From an uncultured Porphyromonadaceae bacterium (GTDB lineage Bacteria; Bacteroidota; Bacteroidia; Bacteroidales; Muribaculaceae), in NCBI GenBank assembly GCA_947177635.1, contig CAMWVQ010000005.1:1-64000 (forward strand): 64,000 nucleotides of DNA, given 5' to 3'. The first letter of the stretch is position 1. Each line of letters starts with the position of its first letter. The notes under the pieces were generated by a model. It saw nothing but the letters and a program-made list of their open reading frames with translations, was not told the DNA's origin and did not search any database. The position numbers and the translations under genes are program-made. Below are positions 17,442 through 26,005 of the stretch, one piece after another.

Positions 17442-20400
17442 TTTCTGTAATTTTTGTTGTTTGGACGGCAAAGTTACGATTTTTCTTCCGGTTTATGAAA
17501 CGGTAGAGTATCGGCACCACGAATATATTCAACGCCGTAGAGGAAATCAGGCCTCCGAGAATCACAATCGCGAGCGGACTCTGTATCTCGTTTCCCGGCT
17601 CATTACCCCGGAGGGCAAGCGGAATCAGGGCAAGCGCAGAGGTCAGGGCCGTCATCACGATAGGGGTAAGGCGGTCAGCCGAGCCTACCGCGATACGCTC
17701 CTCAAGCCCCATCCCCTCGTCGCGGAGATGATTGTAACGCGAGATGAGCAACATGCCGTTGCGGGTCGATATTCCCAGCAAGGATATGAAACCGATGATG
17801 GCAGGGATGTTAAGCTCCCCCCCGGTAATCACAAGAATCAGCACTCCCCCTATCATCGCCAGCGGCATGTTTATCAGTATGACGAGCGACTCGCGGAAAT
17901 CACGGAATTCACCGTACAGGAGCATCAGGATTATGGCCAGTGCCAGCAGCGAAGTAAGGGCGAGGGTGCGCGAAGCTGCCGCCTCACTCTCAAACTGCCC
18001 GCTGTAACGTATATGGTAGCCCTGGGGCATCTCCACATTGGCCGACACCTTGTCGCTGATTTCGTTGACCACCCCGCGGAGGTCGCGGCCATCCACATTG
18101 GCCGACACCACAAGGCGACGCACCGCATTCTCGCGGTTGATGGTGTTTGGCCCGCTCACCGACCTTATGTCGGCGAGATTGCCCAGCGGCACCTTCCCTT
18201 CGCGTGTGTCGACAGGCATCCGGCGCAGCCCCTCGACAGAAACATCTGCCGGGGTCTCGAATCTTACTGTCAGCGGAGCCGGGTAGCCATCCTCATACAC
18301 CTGCGACACCTGTTTCCCTGCCATGGCAACATCGACGAACTCCGAGAACCGGTTCATCGCCACCCCGTAACGGGCAAGCATCTCACGGCGCGGCACAATC
18401 TCGATCTGGGGCCGCTCAATCTGCTGTTCGATGTTCACATCAACAACACCGCCGACACCCTTGACAACTTCGCTCACCGACTGACCTATGGCGTAAAGAC
18501 GGTTGAGGTCGGCACCGAAAATCTTGATGGCAATCTGCGCCTCCGTGCCTGAAAGCATGGCGTCGATACGGTGGGAAATCGGCTGACCGATCTCAATGCT
18601 CGCCCCGGGAATCACCGAGAGCTTCTCGCGCAACTCGGCCACCATCTCGCGGCGTCCCCGACCGTCAAGCCTGTAAGGAGCCTCGATTTCCGACACATTC
18701 ACTCCGAGGGAGTGCTCGTCAAGCTCGGCACGTCCGGTCTTGCGGGCCACCGTGCTCACCTCCGGCACCGACAGGATTATCTCCTCGGCCATACGACCGA
18801 TACGGTCACTCTCCTCCAGGGATATGCCCGGTAGTGTGGAGACATTTATGGTCAGCGAGCCTTCGTTGAAGTTCGGAAGGAAGCTCCTTCCAAGATTGAA
18901 AAACAGTATCAGCGACACCACGAACAGCACGCCGACCGAACCGGTCACCATCGCCGGACGCCGCATGCACCAGGCGAGGGATTTCCCATAAGAGCGTTTC
19001 ATCGCAGCAGCCACACGGGGTTCTTTCCCCAGCGCGTCATCCTCCTTGCGGCTTCCGAGCAGGTATGAGCAAAGCACCGGAGTGAGTGTGAGGGCGACAA
19101 CGGTTGATGCCGCCAGCGCGACGATAAACGCCACCCCGAGGGGGATGAGCATGCGCCCCTCCATCCCCGACAGGAAGAAGAGGGGGAGGAAACTGGCGAT
19201 TATGATGAGGGAGGAATTGAAAATAGGCTTCCTCACCTCCTTTGACGCGTCATAGACCACCTGCACCACGCTGCGCCGCCGCGACTCGGGCAATGCCCGG
19301 TTCTCGCGCAGACGTTTGTAGACATTCTCCACATCAACAATAGCGTCATCTACCAGCGAACCGATGGCGATGGCGATGCCGCCAAGACTCATAGTGTTTA
19401 TTGTCACACCCATGGCCCGGAGGATGATTACTGATATGATTATCGACAACGGCAACGCCACAAGCGACACCAATGTCGTGCGCAGGTTCATCAGGAAGAG
19501 AAACAGGACGATTATCACCATCAATGCCCCTTCGAGCAACGAGGCCTGGAGATTGCTGATAGAGTTTGAGATGAATTCCGACTGGCGGAAGATGTCGGCA
19601 GACACGGTGACATCAGGCGGCAGGCTCTTTTTAAGTTCCTCAATCTGTCGGTCAAGCTCTTCGGTAAGCCCGATGGTGCCGGTGTCGGGCTGCTTCGTGA
19701 TTGTCAGTATCACCGACTCGCGTCCCTTGACGGAAGCGGTGCCGATACGGGGCAGCTTACCCCCGAACCTGACTGTGGCGACATCACCGAGCCTCAGGTT
19801 GCGGCCTGACTCGGAAGGGATGGCCAGGGCGGCCACCTCTTCAGGGGAGGCGGAGTTGACCGCCCCCTTGACAAGGTATTCATTGCCGTGGGCATACATC
19901 ACACTCCCCGTGGCGTTGTCGTTGCTCCCTTCAAGAGCCTCAAGCACCTCGGCGAGAGTGACACCGAGGAATTTCATCTTATCGGGGGAGAGAAGCACCT
20001 GCATCTCCCTCTCCTCACCGCCGATTACCGACACCTGCGCCACACCAGGGGTGGCAAGCAGCTGGCGCGTCACCTGACGGTCTACCATATTGCGCAGGTC
20101 AAGCACCGAAGTGGAGTCGGGTGTAAGGCCTATTATCATTATCTCCCCCAGAATGGACGACTGCGGCCCCATAACCGGTGTGCCGACCCCCGGCGGGAGG
20201 GTTTCCCCGACGGTGGCGAGACGTTCGGCCACAGTCTGACGAGCGTGGTATATGTCGGTGCCCCAGTCAAATTCCACCCACACCACCGAGAAGCCCGTGG
20301 AGCTTGACGAACGTGTGCGCCTGACCCCGTTAGAGCCTGTCATAGCGGTCTCCACCGGGAACGTCACAAGTTTCTCAACCTCCTCCGGGGCCAGGCCCGG

Positions 20401-20559
20401 GGCCTCGGTCATGACAACCACGGTCGGGGCGTTGAGGTCGGGGAATATATCAATCTCGGAGCGGGTAAGCACCACGCATCCGGCTATGGTGATAACGGCG
20501 GCAAGCACCAGTATCACCACTCTGTTGAGCAATGAGAATCTGATTATGCGGTCAAGCAT
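17425..20559 (-). CDS. CzcA/CusA-type heavy-metal RND efflux pump
   Basis: The 1044-residue protein has the full RND layout of 12 membrane helices and two large periplasmic loops. The N-terminus RVVILVLAAVITIAGCVVL, the loop PGLAPEEVEKLVTFPVETAM, and the helix-4 region SLGGIAIAIGSLVDDAIVDVENVYKR, with the acidic proton-relay residues, are typical of the heavy-metal subgroup. It would export divalent or monovalent metal ions by proton antiport; which metal is not clear. Its start codon lies only 5 nt from an inverted-repeat element that separates it from the adaptor gene. Confidence 0.92.
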   Translation of the reverse strand: MLDRIIRFSLLNRVVILVLAAVITIAGCVVLTRSEIDIFPDLNAPTVVVMTEAPGLAPEEVEKLVTFPVETAMTGSNGVRRTRSSSSTGFSVVWVEFDWGTDIYHARQTVAERLATVGETLPPGVGTPVMGPQSSILGEIMIIGLTPDSTSVLDLRNMVDRQVTRQLLATPGVAQVSVIGGEEREMQVLLSPDKMKFLGVTLAEVLEALEGSNDNATGSVMYAHGNEYLVKGAVNSASPEEVAALAIPSESGRNLRLGDVATVRFGGKLPRIGTASVKGRESVILTITKQPDTGTIGLTEELDRQIEELKKSLPPDVTVSADIFRQSEFISNSISNLQASLLEGALMVIIVLFLFLMNLRTTLVSLVALPLSIIISVIILRAMGVTINTMSLGGIAIAIGSLVDDAIVDVENVYKRLRENRALPESRRRSVVQVVYDASKEVRKPIFNSSLIIIASFLPLFFLSGMEGRMLIPLGVAFIVALAASTVVALTLTPVLCSYLLGSRKEDDALGKEPRVAAAMKRSYGKSLAWCMRRPAMVTGSVGVLFVVSLILFFNLGRSFLPNFNEGSLTINVSTLPGISLEESDRIGRMAEEIILSVPEVSTVARKTGRAELDEHSLGVNVSEIEAPYRLDGRGRREMVAELREKLSVIPGASIEIGQPISHRIDAMLSGTEAQIAIKIFGADLNRLYAIGQSVSEVVKGVGGVVDVNIEQQIERPQIEIVPRREMLARYGVAMNRFSEFVDVAMAGKQVSQVYEDGYPAPLTVRFETPADVSVEGLRRMPVDTREGKVPLGNLADIRSVSGPNTINRENAVRRLVVSANVDGRDLRGVVNEISDKVSANVEMPQGYHIRYSGQFESEAAASRTLALTSLLALAIILMLLYGEFRDFRESLVILINMPLAMIGGVLILVITGGELNIPAIIGFISLLGISTRNGMLLISRYNHLRDEGMGLEERIAVGSADRLTPIVMTALTSALALIPLALRGNEPGNEIQSPLAIVILGGLISSTALNIFVVPILYRFINRKKNRNFAVQTTKITENELID

Positions 20560-20564
20560 AAGTT

Positions 20565-20748
20565 AGTAACTGTTCAAAATTATTTTATATTAACCGGTCA
20601 TCTTATTTCAATGTTTCTTCGGCAAAATTTTTGAATCTTTTCCTCTCTTCATCAGTCGTGTAGCTCGCTACACTCCCTCTTCATAGAGAAAAATCTTCTA
20701 AAAATTTCACTCGAACAAACATTAAAATAATTTCGACCAGTTACTTAT
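20565..20748. repeat. Inverted-repeat element, copy 1 (184 nt), within the efflux operon
   Basis: The ends read AGTAACTGTTCAAAATTATT and, on the other strand, the near match AGTAACTGGTCGAAATTATT. They form an imperfect long hairpin. A second copy lies at 42471-42589 with almost identical arms but a shorter centre. The centre here contains its own small palindrome GTGTAGCTCGCTACAC. No ORF is inside. It looks like a miniature (MITE- or REP-like) element. It lies between the adaptor stop (30 nt away) and the pump start (5 nt away), and so supplies the upstream region of the pump gene. Confidence 0.8.
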
Positions 20749-20777
20749 ATCTTTTTAGTGGGATGTTACGGACTGGT

Positions 20778-21947
20778 TCAATGGGAGTGGGAATGCCCTT
20801 CAGGCACCGCGCCGGATGTCTCGGCAAGCCTGACGAATGTCATACCCTTGCTGACCACCAGTTCGCCGGGCTGCAGACCGGAAATGATTTCCCGTCTCCG
20901 GCCATCAGTCTGCCCAATCGCAACGGGTCGTTTCTCATAATGCCCCGTGGCCTTCTCCACATAAACGAAATATTTGCCCTGCTGCTCGCTCACCGCCGAT
21001 TCGGCTACGGACAGGACGCCTTGGCGTGTTGAGCCGAGAAGATACACCTCACAGTATGTGCCGTTGATTACCTCCCCTTTACCTTTAGGGAGAGTGAAAT
21101 ACACCGGGATATAGCCCCCTGTGGCCGACGAGACCGAACGGGAGGAAATCATCTTCCCTCCGGAAGCGATTACATCTATGACCTCATCGGAATAGGCCGG
21201 GCGGAAACGCGCCCCGGTGATTCCCGCCAGTCGGGATGCGGAACTTTCAGGCAAATCGGCCCGCAGGGTCAGCGCATTGTTGGAGGATATGGTGGCGATA
21301 GTCTGCCCGGCATCGACAAACTGGCCGTCAACAACATCAATCGACGTTATCACCCCGCTTACAGGTGCGGTGGCCGACGTAGACGCGCCGGAAGCTGCTC
21401 CCCCCATCGCCACGCGTGTCTCCTCCACCCTCTGCAAGGCGGCGTTGTAGTCGCGGGTCGATACGATTCCCTCCTTGTGAAGCGGGGTCAGGCGGTCAAG
21501 CTCTCGTTTTGCGGCCTGATACGCCACCCTCGCCGACTCGTTGGGGTCGCCCCCGCTCATCCCACGGGCAGAGACCGTTGCGATTGACCTCCCGGCAGAG
21601 ACCGACATGCCCGCCGATATTCCGGGGGAGAGCCTGACGATTCCCCCCTGACGGGCGGCAACCGCCCCCTCCGAACCGGGCATGGCTGAAATCTCGCCGG
21701 AGACCTTCAGCGTCTCGGAAAACTCCCCGGGCCTTACGGTATCAGCCTCCACCACGAGTTTTTCAAGCTGGTGCGGCGTAAGCACAATCAGCCCCTCGTC
21801 ATCGTGGTCATCGGCTTGAGCCGGCTGGTGGTCGTGCGGTTCGTGGTCATGGCCTTCGTGGCCTGTATGGTCGGAATGGTCGCCTGAACATGCTCCAAGC
21901 ATGAACAGCAAACCCGCCGCCGGGACAATCCTGCGCAGATAACGCAT
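20778..21947 (-). CDS. RND efflux periplasmic adaptor (CzcB/CusB-like lipoprotein), His-rich
   Basis: The start is chosen at 21947 (MRYLRRIVPAAGLLFMLGAC) because this gives a clean lipoprotein signal with the lipobox LGAC; the track start at 21995 coincides with the predicted transcription start. The mature N-terminus is very His/Asp-rich (DHSDHTGHEGHDHEPHDHQ) and the C-terminus ends GHSHSH, both likely metal ligands. The rest is a membrane-fusion protein: a barrel with EGAVAARQGGIVRLS, a helical hairpin about residues 130-190, and the second half GVITSIDVVDGQFVDAG. It would link the pump to the outer-membrane channel and hand over metal. It is the first gene of the operon. Confidence 0.9.
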   Translation of the reverse strand: MRYLRRIVPAAGLLFMLGACSGDHSDHTGHEGHDHEPHDHQPAQADDHDDEGLIVLTPHQLEKLVVEADTVRPGEFSETLKVSGEISAMPGSEGAVAARQGGIVRLSPGISAGMSVSAGRSIATVSARGMSGGDPNESARVAYQAAKRELDRLTPLHKEGIVSTRDYNAALQRVEETRVAMGGAASGASTSATAPVSGVITSIDVVDGQFVDAGQTIATISSNNALTLRADLPESSASRLAGITGARFRPAYSDEVIDVIASGGKMISSRSVSSATGGYIPVYFTLPKGKGEVINGTYCEVYLLGSTRQGVLSVAESAVSEQQGKYFVYVEKATGHYEKRPVAIGQTDGRRREIISGLQPGELVVSKGMTFVRLAETSGAVPEGHSHSH

Positions 21948-21999
21948 CTTATTACACATAGACAGAAGATATATAGAAGTGGTCAGATTAATCATACCG

Positions 22000-22007
22000 C
22001 AAAGTTA
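22000..22007 (-). promoter_or_regulatory. -7 box for the metal-efflux operon
   Basis: The minus strand reads TAACTTTG. Transcription should begin near 21994, leaving a leader of about 45 nt before the adaptor start at 21947. No TTTG is seen at -33, so a regulator may be needed. Confidence 0.55.
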
Positions 22008-22049
22008 GCGAGTATGCCCATCTCGTGGATTAAATTATTTCGGGATAAA

Positions 22050-22081
22050 ATTGCATCTTTCCGAGAGGTTGACTAATTTTG
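22050..22081 (+). promoter_or_regulatory. Promoter for rmuC
   Basis: ATTG at 22050-22053 and TAATTTTG at 22074-22081 have the 20-bp spacing. The leader to the ATG at 22111 is about 23 nt. Confidence 0.6.
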
Positions 22082-22110
22082 TATGAAACATCCACCGTAT
22101 AGACTCATTT

Positions 22111-23493
22111 ATGATTACCGTAATCGCCATCATAGCCTCCCTGGCCGCAATCGTGTTGCTGATATTGCTGATGAAGACCCGCGAGGAGATAGCCCGGCGG
22201 GAGAACGAGACAATAAGCCGCCTGGCCGCCCAAAGGGAGGAGTCAACCCTCAGGGAAGCGTCACTCCGCCAGGAAGCATCTCTCCGCGAGGCCGACCTCA
22301 AGGAACTTGCCTCCAGACGAGAAGCCGAACTGACAGGCGAGAACGCGAGGCTTGCCGCCGAAATCTCATCGCTGCGCACCGCCGCCGAAGCTTTGCGCGA
22401 ACAGATCAGGGGGAAGGAGAAGCAACTGGAGGAGAACCGCGAACAGAACGCCACCCTGCTGCGCCAGCAGGAGGAGCGCTTCAAGAATCTCGCCAATGAA
22501 ATCATGGAGAGCAACTCGCGCCGTTTCAACGAGACCTCCTCGCAACGCCTCAACGACCTGCTGTCACCGCTCAAGGAGAACATCGAGAATTTCCGCAAGG
22601 TTGTCGGTGACGCCTACAACAATGAGTCTCGCGAACGATTCTCGCTCCAGAAGGAGCTGCGCGAACTGCGCGAACTGAACAAGACCATCGGCCGGGAGGC
22701 CCGCGACCTCACCCGCGCCCTCCGCTCCGACTCAAAGATGCAGGGTGACTGGGGTGAGATGATTCTCGAGAAACTCCTCGAAAAATCCGGGCTGCAGAAG
22801 GGGGTGCATTTCGACACCCAGGTTACACGCGACACCGACGGTTCGCGCCTGACCGACCCTGAGGGGAAGAGCCTGCGCGCCGATGTCGTCATCTATTACC
22901 CCGACGACCGTTGCCTTGTCATCGACTCCAAGGTTTCACTCACCAGCTTCATCGACTACATCAACCTGGCCGATGACGCGGAAGACATTGGCGGAGAACG
23001 ACGCAAGCAGGCGGCCGCCCACCACCTCGCCTCTGTCAAGGCCCACATAAACGAGCTTTCGCGCAAGAGCTACCAAGACCTCATCGGCAAGAAACGGATG
23101 GACTTCGTGATGATGTTCATCCCCAACGAAGCGGCCTACATAGCCGCCATGCAGATTGAGCCCGGACTCTGGCAGGAGGCCTACGACAAACGCGTATTGA
23201 TGGTGTCGCCAACCCAGCTCATATCCGTCCTGCGCATGCTGCGCCAGCTGTGGAAACAAGACGCCGTAAACCGCAACGTCGAGGAAATAGCCCGCCTCTC
23301 CGGACGTCTGCTCGACAAATTCACCGGCATGATGGATGCCTTCGACGATGTGGAACGACACATTTCCAACACCCAGAAAGCCTACACCACCCTACGCTCG
23401 CGACTCTCCGACGGCCCCGGCAACGTGTTCGTCACCGCCCGTAAAATCCTCGACCTCGGAGCCAAATCGACAAAGCAACTCCCCGAGAAATAG
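22111..23493 (+). CDS. rmuC: DNA recombination protein RmuC
   Basis: The 460-residue protein starts with one membrane helix (MITVIAIIASLAAIVLLILLM). A long coiled coil follows, rich in R, E and A (about 25-180), then the RmuC nuclease-like domain with MQGDWGEMILEKLLEKSGL, DVVIYYPDDRCLVIDSKVSL and FVMMFIPNEAAY. The family is related to restriction-endonuclease folds and limits inversions and repeat recombination; its exact reaction is not established. It is transcribed alone, divergently from the metal-efflux operon. Confidence 0.93.
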   Translation: MITVIAIIASLAAIVLLILLMKTREEIARRENETISRLAAQREESTLREASLRQEASLREADLKELASRREAELTGENARLAAEISSLRTAAEALREQIRGKEKQLEENREQNATLLRQQEERFKNLANEIMESNSRRFNETSSQRLNDLLSPLKENIENFRKVVGDAYNNESRERFSLQKELRELRELNKTIGREARDLTRALRSDSKMQGDWGEMILEKLLEKSGLQKGVHFDTQVTRDTDGSRLTDPEGKSLRADVVIYYPDDRCLVIDSKVSLTSFIDYINLADDAEDIGGERRKQAAAHHLASVKAHINELSRKSYQDLIGKKRMDFVMMFIPNEAAYIAAMQIEPGLWQEAYDKRVLMVSPTQLISVLRMLRQLWKQDAVNRNVEEIARLSGRLLDKFTGMMDAFDDVERHISNTQKAYTTLRSRLSDGPGNVFVTARKILDLGAKSTKQLPEK

Positions 23494-23553
23494 GCCGGAG
23501 CCATCTCCCCCGGGGAGCGTGCGACATATGACGTCTAAGTCAACAGGTCCCGG

Positions 23554-24360
23554 TCAGCCCAATCTGACTTCAACACGGCGGTCAAGGGCGGGCGACTCAA
23601 AGGCGTGGGTCTCCCCCTTACCTTCCACAGAGATATGGTCACGCGCCACGCCGTGGGCGACAAGATAGTCACCGATGGCCTGCGCACGCCGCGCGCTGAG
23701 CTGCTGGTTGTAGGCGGCGTTTCCCGACTCATCCGCATAACCCGTCACCACCACGTCAGACCCGTCAGCGACAGCCTCCTCGGCAAGGTCATTCAACTGG
23801 GGATTCTCCTGTATTGCCGCCCCATCCACCGGGAAAAGACATATGACATCAGGGGTGGTGGAAGCATACGCCAGATTGTCGGCGGCTGATGCAGTGGTTG
23901 TCACACCGGCATTACCTGAATTTTCCTGACCGGTCGTGGTCGGAGTGGACTGCTGTCCGGTGGTGTCTGCTGCTACTGCGGCCTGCGTCACCACTGCCGA
24001 TTCCTGTCCGGAAACATTCTGAGCAAGATCACCGCTGCTGATTTCAACCACCTCTATCACGCCCGACCTTGCCGGCCTTGAGGTCTCCATACGGTTCGTG
24101 GCGGTCTGTTTCCCTCCATCCCTGAAATACCAGGCATCCGAGAAGAAGAAAACCAGGGCCGCCAACGCCACCGCACCGATTCCGGCGATGATGCTGCCTG
24201 TGTTGAACCCGCCGCCATACGCTCCCGCCATCGCGGCTCTGTCTCTGCTGCGACATCTCCGGCCCGTCGCAGCTACCGGCTTGTAGCCTTCGAAGCTTTC
24301 AGGGATTTCCTTCATCGGTTCGTGTCCCTCAAGCCTTTTCATTTCGTTGTTGTAATCCAT
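23554..24360 (-). CDS. OmpA-family domain protein with a single membrane anchor
   Basis: The 268-residue protein has a basic N-terminal cytoplasmic stretch and one membrane helix (SIIAGIGAVALAALVFFFSDAWYF, about 56-80). A Thr/Ala/Gln-rich linker (about 120-165) leads to a C-terminal OmpA-like peptidoglycan-binding domain with VVVTGYADESGNAAYNQQLSARRAQAIGDYL. The domain ends DRRVEVRLG. It would tether the inner membrane to the cell wall. There is no outer-membrane barrel and no lipobox. No operon partner is evident. Confidence 0.8.
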   Translation of the reverse strand: MDYNNEMKRLEGHEPMKEIPESFEGYKPVAATGRRCRSRDRAAMAGAYGGGFNTGSIIAGIGAVALAALVFFFSDAWYFRDGGKQTATNRMETSRPARSGVIEVVEISSGDLAQNVSGQESAVVTQAAVAADTTGQQSTPTTTGQENSGNAGVTTTASAADNLAYASTTPDVICLFPVDGAAIQENPQLNDLAEEAVADGSDVVVTGYADESGNAAYNQQLSARRAQAIGDYLVAHGVARDHISVEGKGETHAFESPALDRRVEVRLG

Positions 24361-24540
24361 AACAATTATGATTAAGAGGCGAATAATTTACATTAAAACA
24401 CCTCCCGTCACATCATTGTTAGCAACCAAAGCGTTAAAAATTCCCTACTTGTCACTATCCTTTCCTCCTACAGATTCTCGCAATCATTACTATACTATGT
24501 TGTATCCCTCGGCTGGATTCTTCCTGTAAACAATGATAAA

Positions 24541-24741
24541 TCATATCGCCGGATCACCAACATAATAGTGTAATGATACGCAATGAGGAGACCAATCTCC
24601 AAACATTACAGCCGGAATAATATTGAAAGATGTTGACTTATATTGATAACTGATATTTAAATATTTACAATCTCCAATTTCATATAAATACCATTTCCCT
24701 ATAAATTCTTCAGGCCATTTGATTGAATCTGCAAAATACAC
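24541..24741 (-). CDS. Small AT-rich ORF of unknown origin, possibly a gene remnant
   Basis: This 66-codon ORF starts with GTG; the same frame stays open upstream without an ATG, reading a hydrophobic stretch SFSIGCVFVYF. The product is rich in W, Y and I (KWYLYEIGDCKYLNISYQY), which looks like real protein, but base composition is much more AT-rich than the neighbours. I recognise no family. It may be the tail of a decayed acquired gene. The rest of the 24361-24858 gap holds only the tRNA-Ser terminator. Confidence 0.25.
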   Translation of the reverse strand: MYFADSIKWPEEFIGKWYLYEIGDCKYLNISYQYKSTSFNIIPAVMFGDWSPHCVSLHYYVGDPAI

Positions 24742-24818
24742 AAATACACAGCCAATCGAGAATGAGACGCGTACAGCCTGCCTGATACGGCTCCACCATA
24801 GGTGAGGACCGGATAAAG

Positions 24819-24851
24819 AAAGAGCCGCGGCCCTGAGGACTGCGGCTCTTT
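24819..24851 (-). terminator. Terminator after tRNA-Ser
   Basis: A 10-bp stem AAAGAGCCGC/GCGGCTCTTT with a 13-nt loop lies 8 nt beyond the 3' end of the tRNA on the minus strand. The T run is short. Confidence 0.65.
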
Positions 24852-24858
24852 GTCGAAG

Positions 24859-24945
24859 CGGAAGGGACGAGATTCGAACTCGTGGTAGGATTGCTCCTAC
24901 GTCAGTTTAGCAAACTGGTGGTTTCAGCCACTCACCCACCCTTCC
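24859..24945 (-). tRNA. tRNA-Ser(GCT)
   Basis: On the minus strand the acceptor strands GGAAGGG and CCCTTCC pair, with discriminator G. The anticodon loop TTGCTAA gives GCT. A long variable arm (GTAGGAGCAATCCTAC) marks it as class II. CCA is not encoded. Confidence 0.94.
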
Positions 24946-24960
24946 GGGTCAAATGCGGTG

Positions 24961-24992
24961 CAAAGTTAAGAATAATGTTTTAATTCCGCAAG
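24961..24992 (-). promoter_or_regulatory. Promoter of tRNA-Ser
   Basis: On the minus strand CTTG, a 20-bp spacer that begins CGGAATTAAAA, and TAACTTTG precede the tRNA. The same CTTGCGGAAT block is found in the tRNA-His promoter. Confidence 0.65.
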
Positions 24993-25098
24993 TTTTTCGG
25001 CGATTTTTTTATTTCGCTGAACCCTCCCTCATTTGATGGCGTCTAAAGCCTGTAATCTTTATTTCAACTATTTAACCCAAAGTTCAATAATCAGGATT

Positions 25099-25707
25099 AT
25101 GTTCCTAATCCCCGCAAAACCTGTGATATTTCCGGTCTGTATAGCCATCGCCTCTTCGATGCCCCCTCTTTGGCCCACGATCCGACGCTCCACGCCAAGG
25201 ACACGCAACCGCCCCTGACCGACTCCCTTCCGGAGGTGTCGCTGAAGGAGGTCTCAGTCGTCGCCAACCGCCGGAATCCGTTTATCGAGGTGGCGAAAAT
25301 CGACATCGACCCCGGCAGCGGACTGACATCGGCACTTACGCTCTCGGCGACATCAGCGAAAGCGCGCTGTGGGCATACGGGGGAATCGAGATGAACCTCG
25401 GCAAATGGATGATAAACCTGGCTGTAAGGGTCGACTGGTTCCAGTTCAGCTACGCCGACAAGACAGCCACAAAGTATTCCGACCCAAACAAACATCACCA
25501 TATTTCATCGTCGACATCAGCGGTTCCTTCACCTGGAAGAAGTTCACTTTCGGGCTCGCGGTCGAAAACCTTTTCAACACCAAATGGCGCGAGGCCCAGT
25601 TCGCCACCGAGACCTTGATTCCGGGAGACTCCCAGCCTGTGACCGACATCTGTTTCACCCCCGGCACCCCCTTCTCCCTGCGCGGTTCGGTGGCCTTCAA
25701 ATTTTGA
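25099..25707 (+). pseudogene. Remnant of a TonB-dependent outer-membrane receptor
   Basis: Recognisable receptor pieces follow one another in different frames. A signal-peptide-like start (MFLIPAKPVIFPVCIAIASS) comes first. Next is an N-terminal segment SLPEVSLKEVSVVANRRNPF in a second frame, then barrel strands (ISESALWAYGGIEMNLGKWM) in a third. The receptor C-terminus FGLAVENLFNTKWREAQF, ending SLRGSVAFKF and a stop, returns to the first frame. Intact receptors are about 700-800 residues; under 200 remain here. Three frame changes and large internal deletions make it non-functional. Confidence 0.8.
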
Positions 25708-25753
25708 AAAATATGTCGTAAAACATATGATTTCACCCGCGACATCCTCTTGA

Positions 25754-25823
25754 TTAACCCATTTTAACAAACTGCCGAAAATCGCCCTCCTGAGCTGTCA
25801 GAAGGGCGATTTTAATGGGTTAA
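25754..25823. terminator. Nested hairpin after the receptor remnant
   Basis: The inner stem AAAATCGCCCTCCTGA pairs with TCAGAAGGGCGATTTT (one mismatch, 4-nt loop, 25778-25813). It is nested in an outer stem TTAACCCATT/AATGGGTTAA. It probably terminated the receptor transcript and can act on both strands. Confidence 0.65.
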
Positions 25824-25856
25824 AAATCGTAAATTGGTGATAGCTAACGGACTAAA

Positions 25857-25888
25857 TTTGGCCATATGGCGTTTTTTTCGTAACTTTG
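25857..25888 (+). promoter_or_regulatory. Consensus promoter before the structured leader
   Basis: TTTG at 25857-25860, a 20-bp spacer, and TAACTTTG at 25881-25888 give a textbook Bacteroidetes promoter. Transcription should begin near 25895. Confidence 0.75.
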
Positions 25889-25909
25889 CAAACGAAAGAG
25901 TAAATAAGA

Positions 25910-26005
25910 GGGTGTCGCAGAGGCGACATCCAGGCCGAAAATCGGCAAGGAAACCGACCGGGAATTTTCCCACAGAAATATGTTGTGCAACATACCGGTT
26001 TCCTT
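25910..26005 (+). ncRNA. Multi-hairpin 5' leader or small RNA, class not recognised
   Basis: Within the predicted leader there are a 9-bp hairpin (GGGTGTCGC, loop AGAG, GCGACATCC) and a 5-bp hairpin (GCCGA/TCGGC). A 10-bp closing stem, AAGGAAACCG/CGGTTTCCTT, then encloses two more hairpins (GGGA/TCCC and ATGTTG/CAACAT). Together they cover almost every base between the promoter and the start codon region. I cannot match it to a known riboswitch. It could be a cis-regulator of the next gene or a separate RNA. Confidence 0.5.

Noticed and set aside
17065-18552. 495-codon plus-strand ORF
   Set aside because: It is antisense to the CzcA-like and TolC-like genes, with His/Arg-rich low-quality composition typical of shadows in GC-rich DNA.
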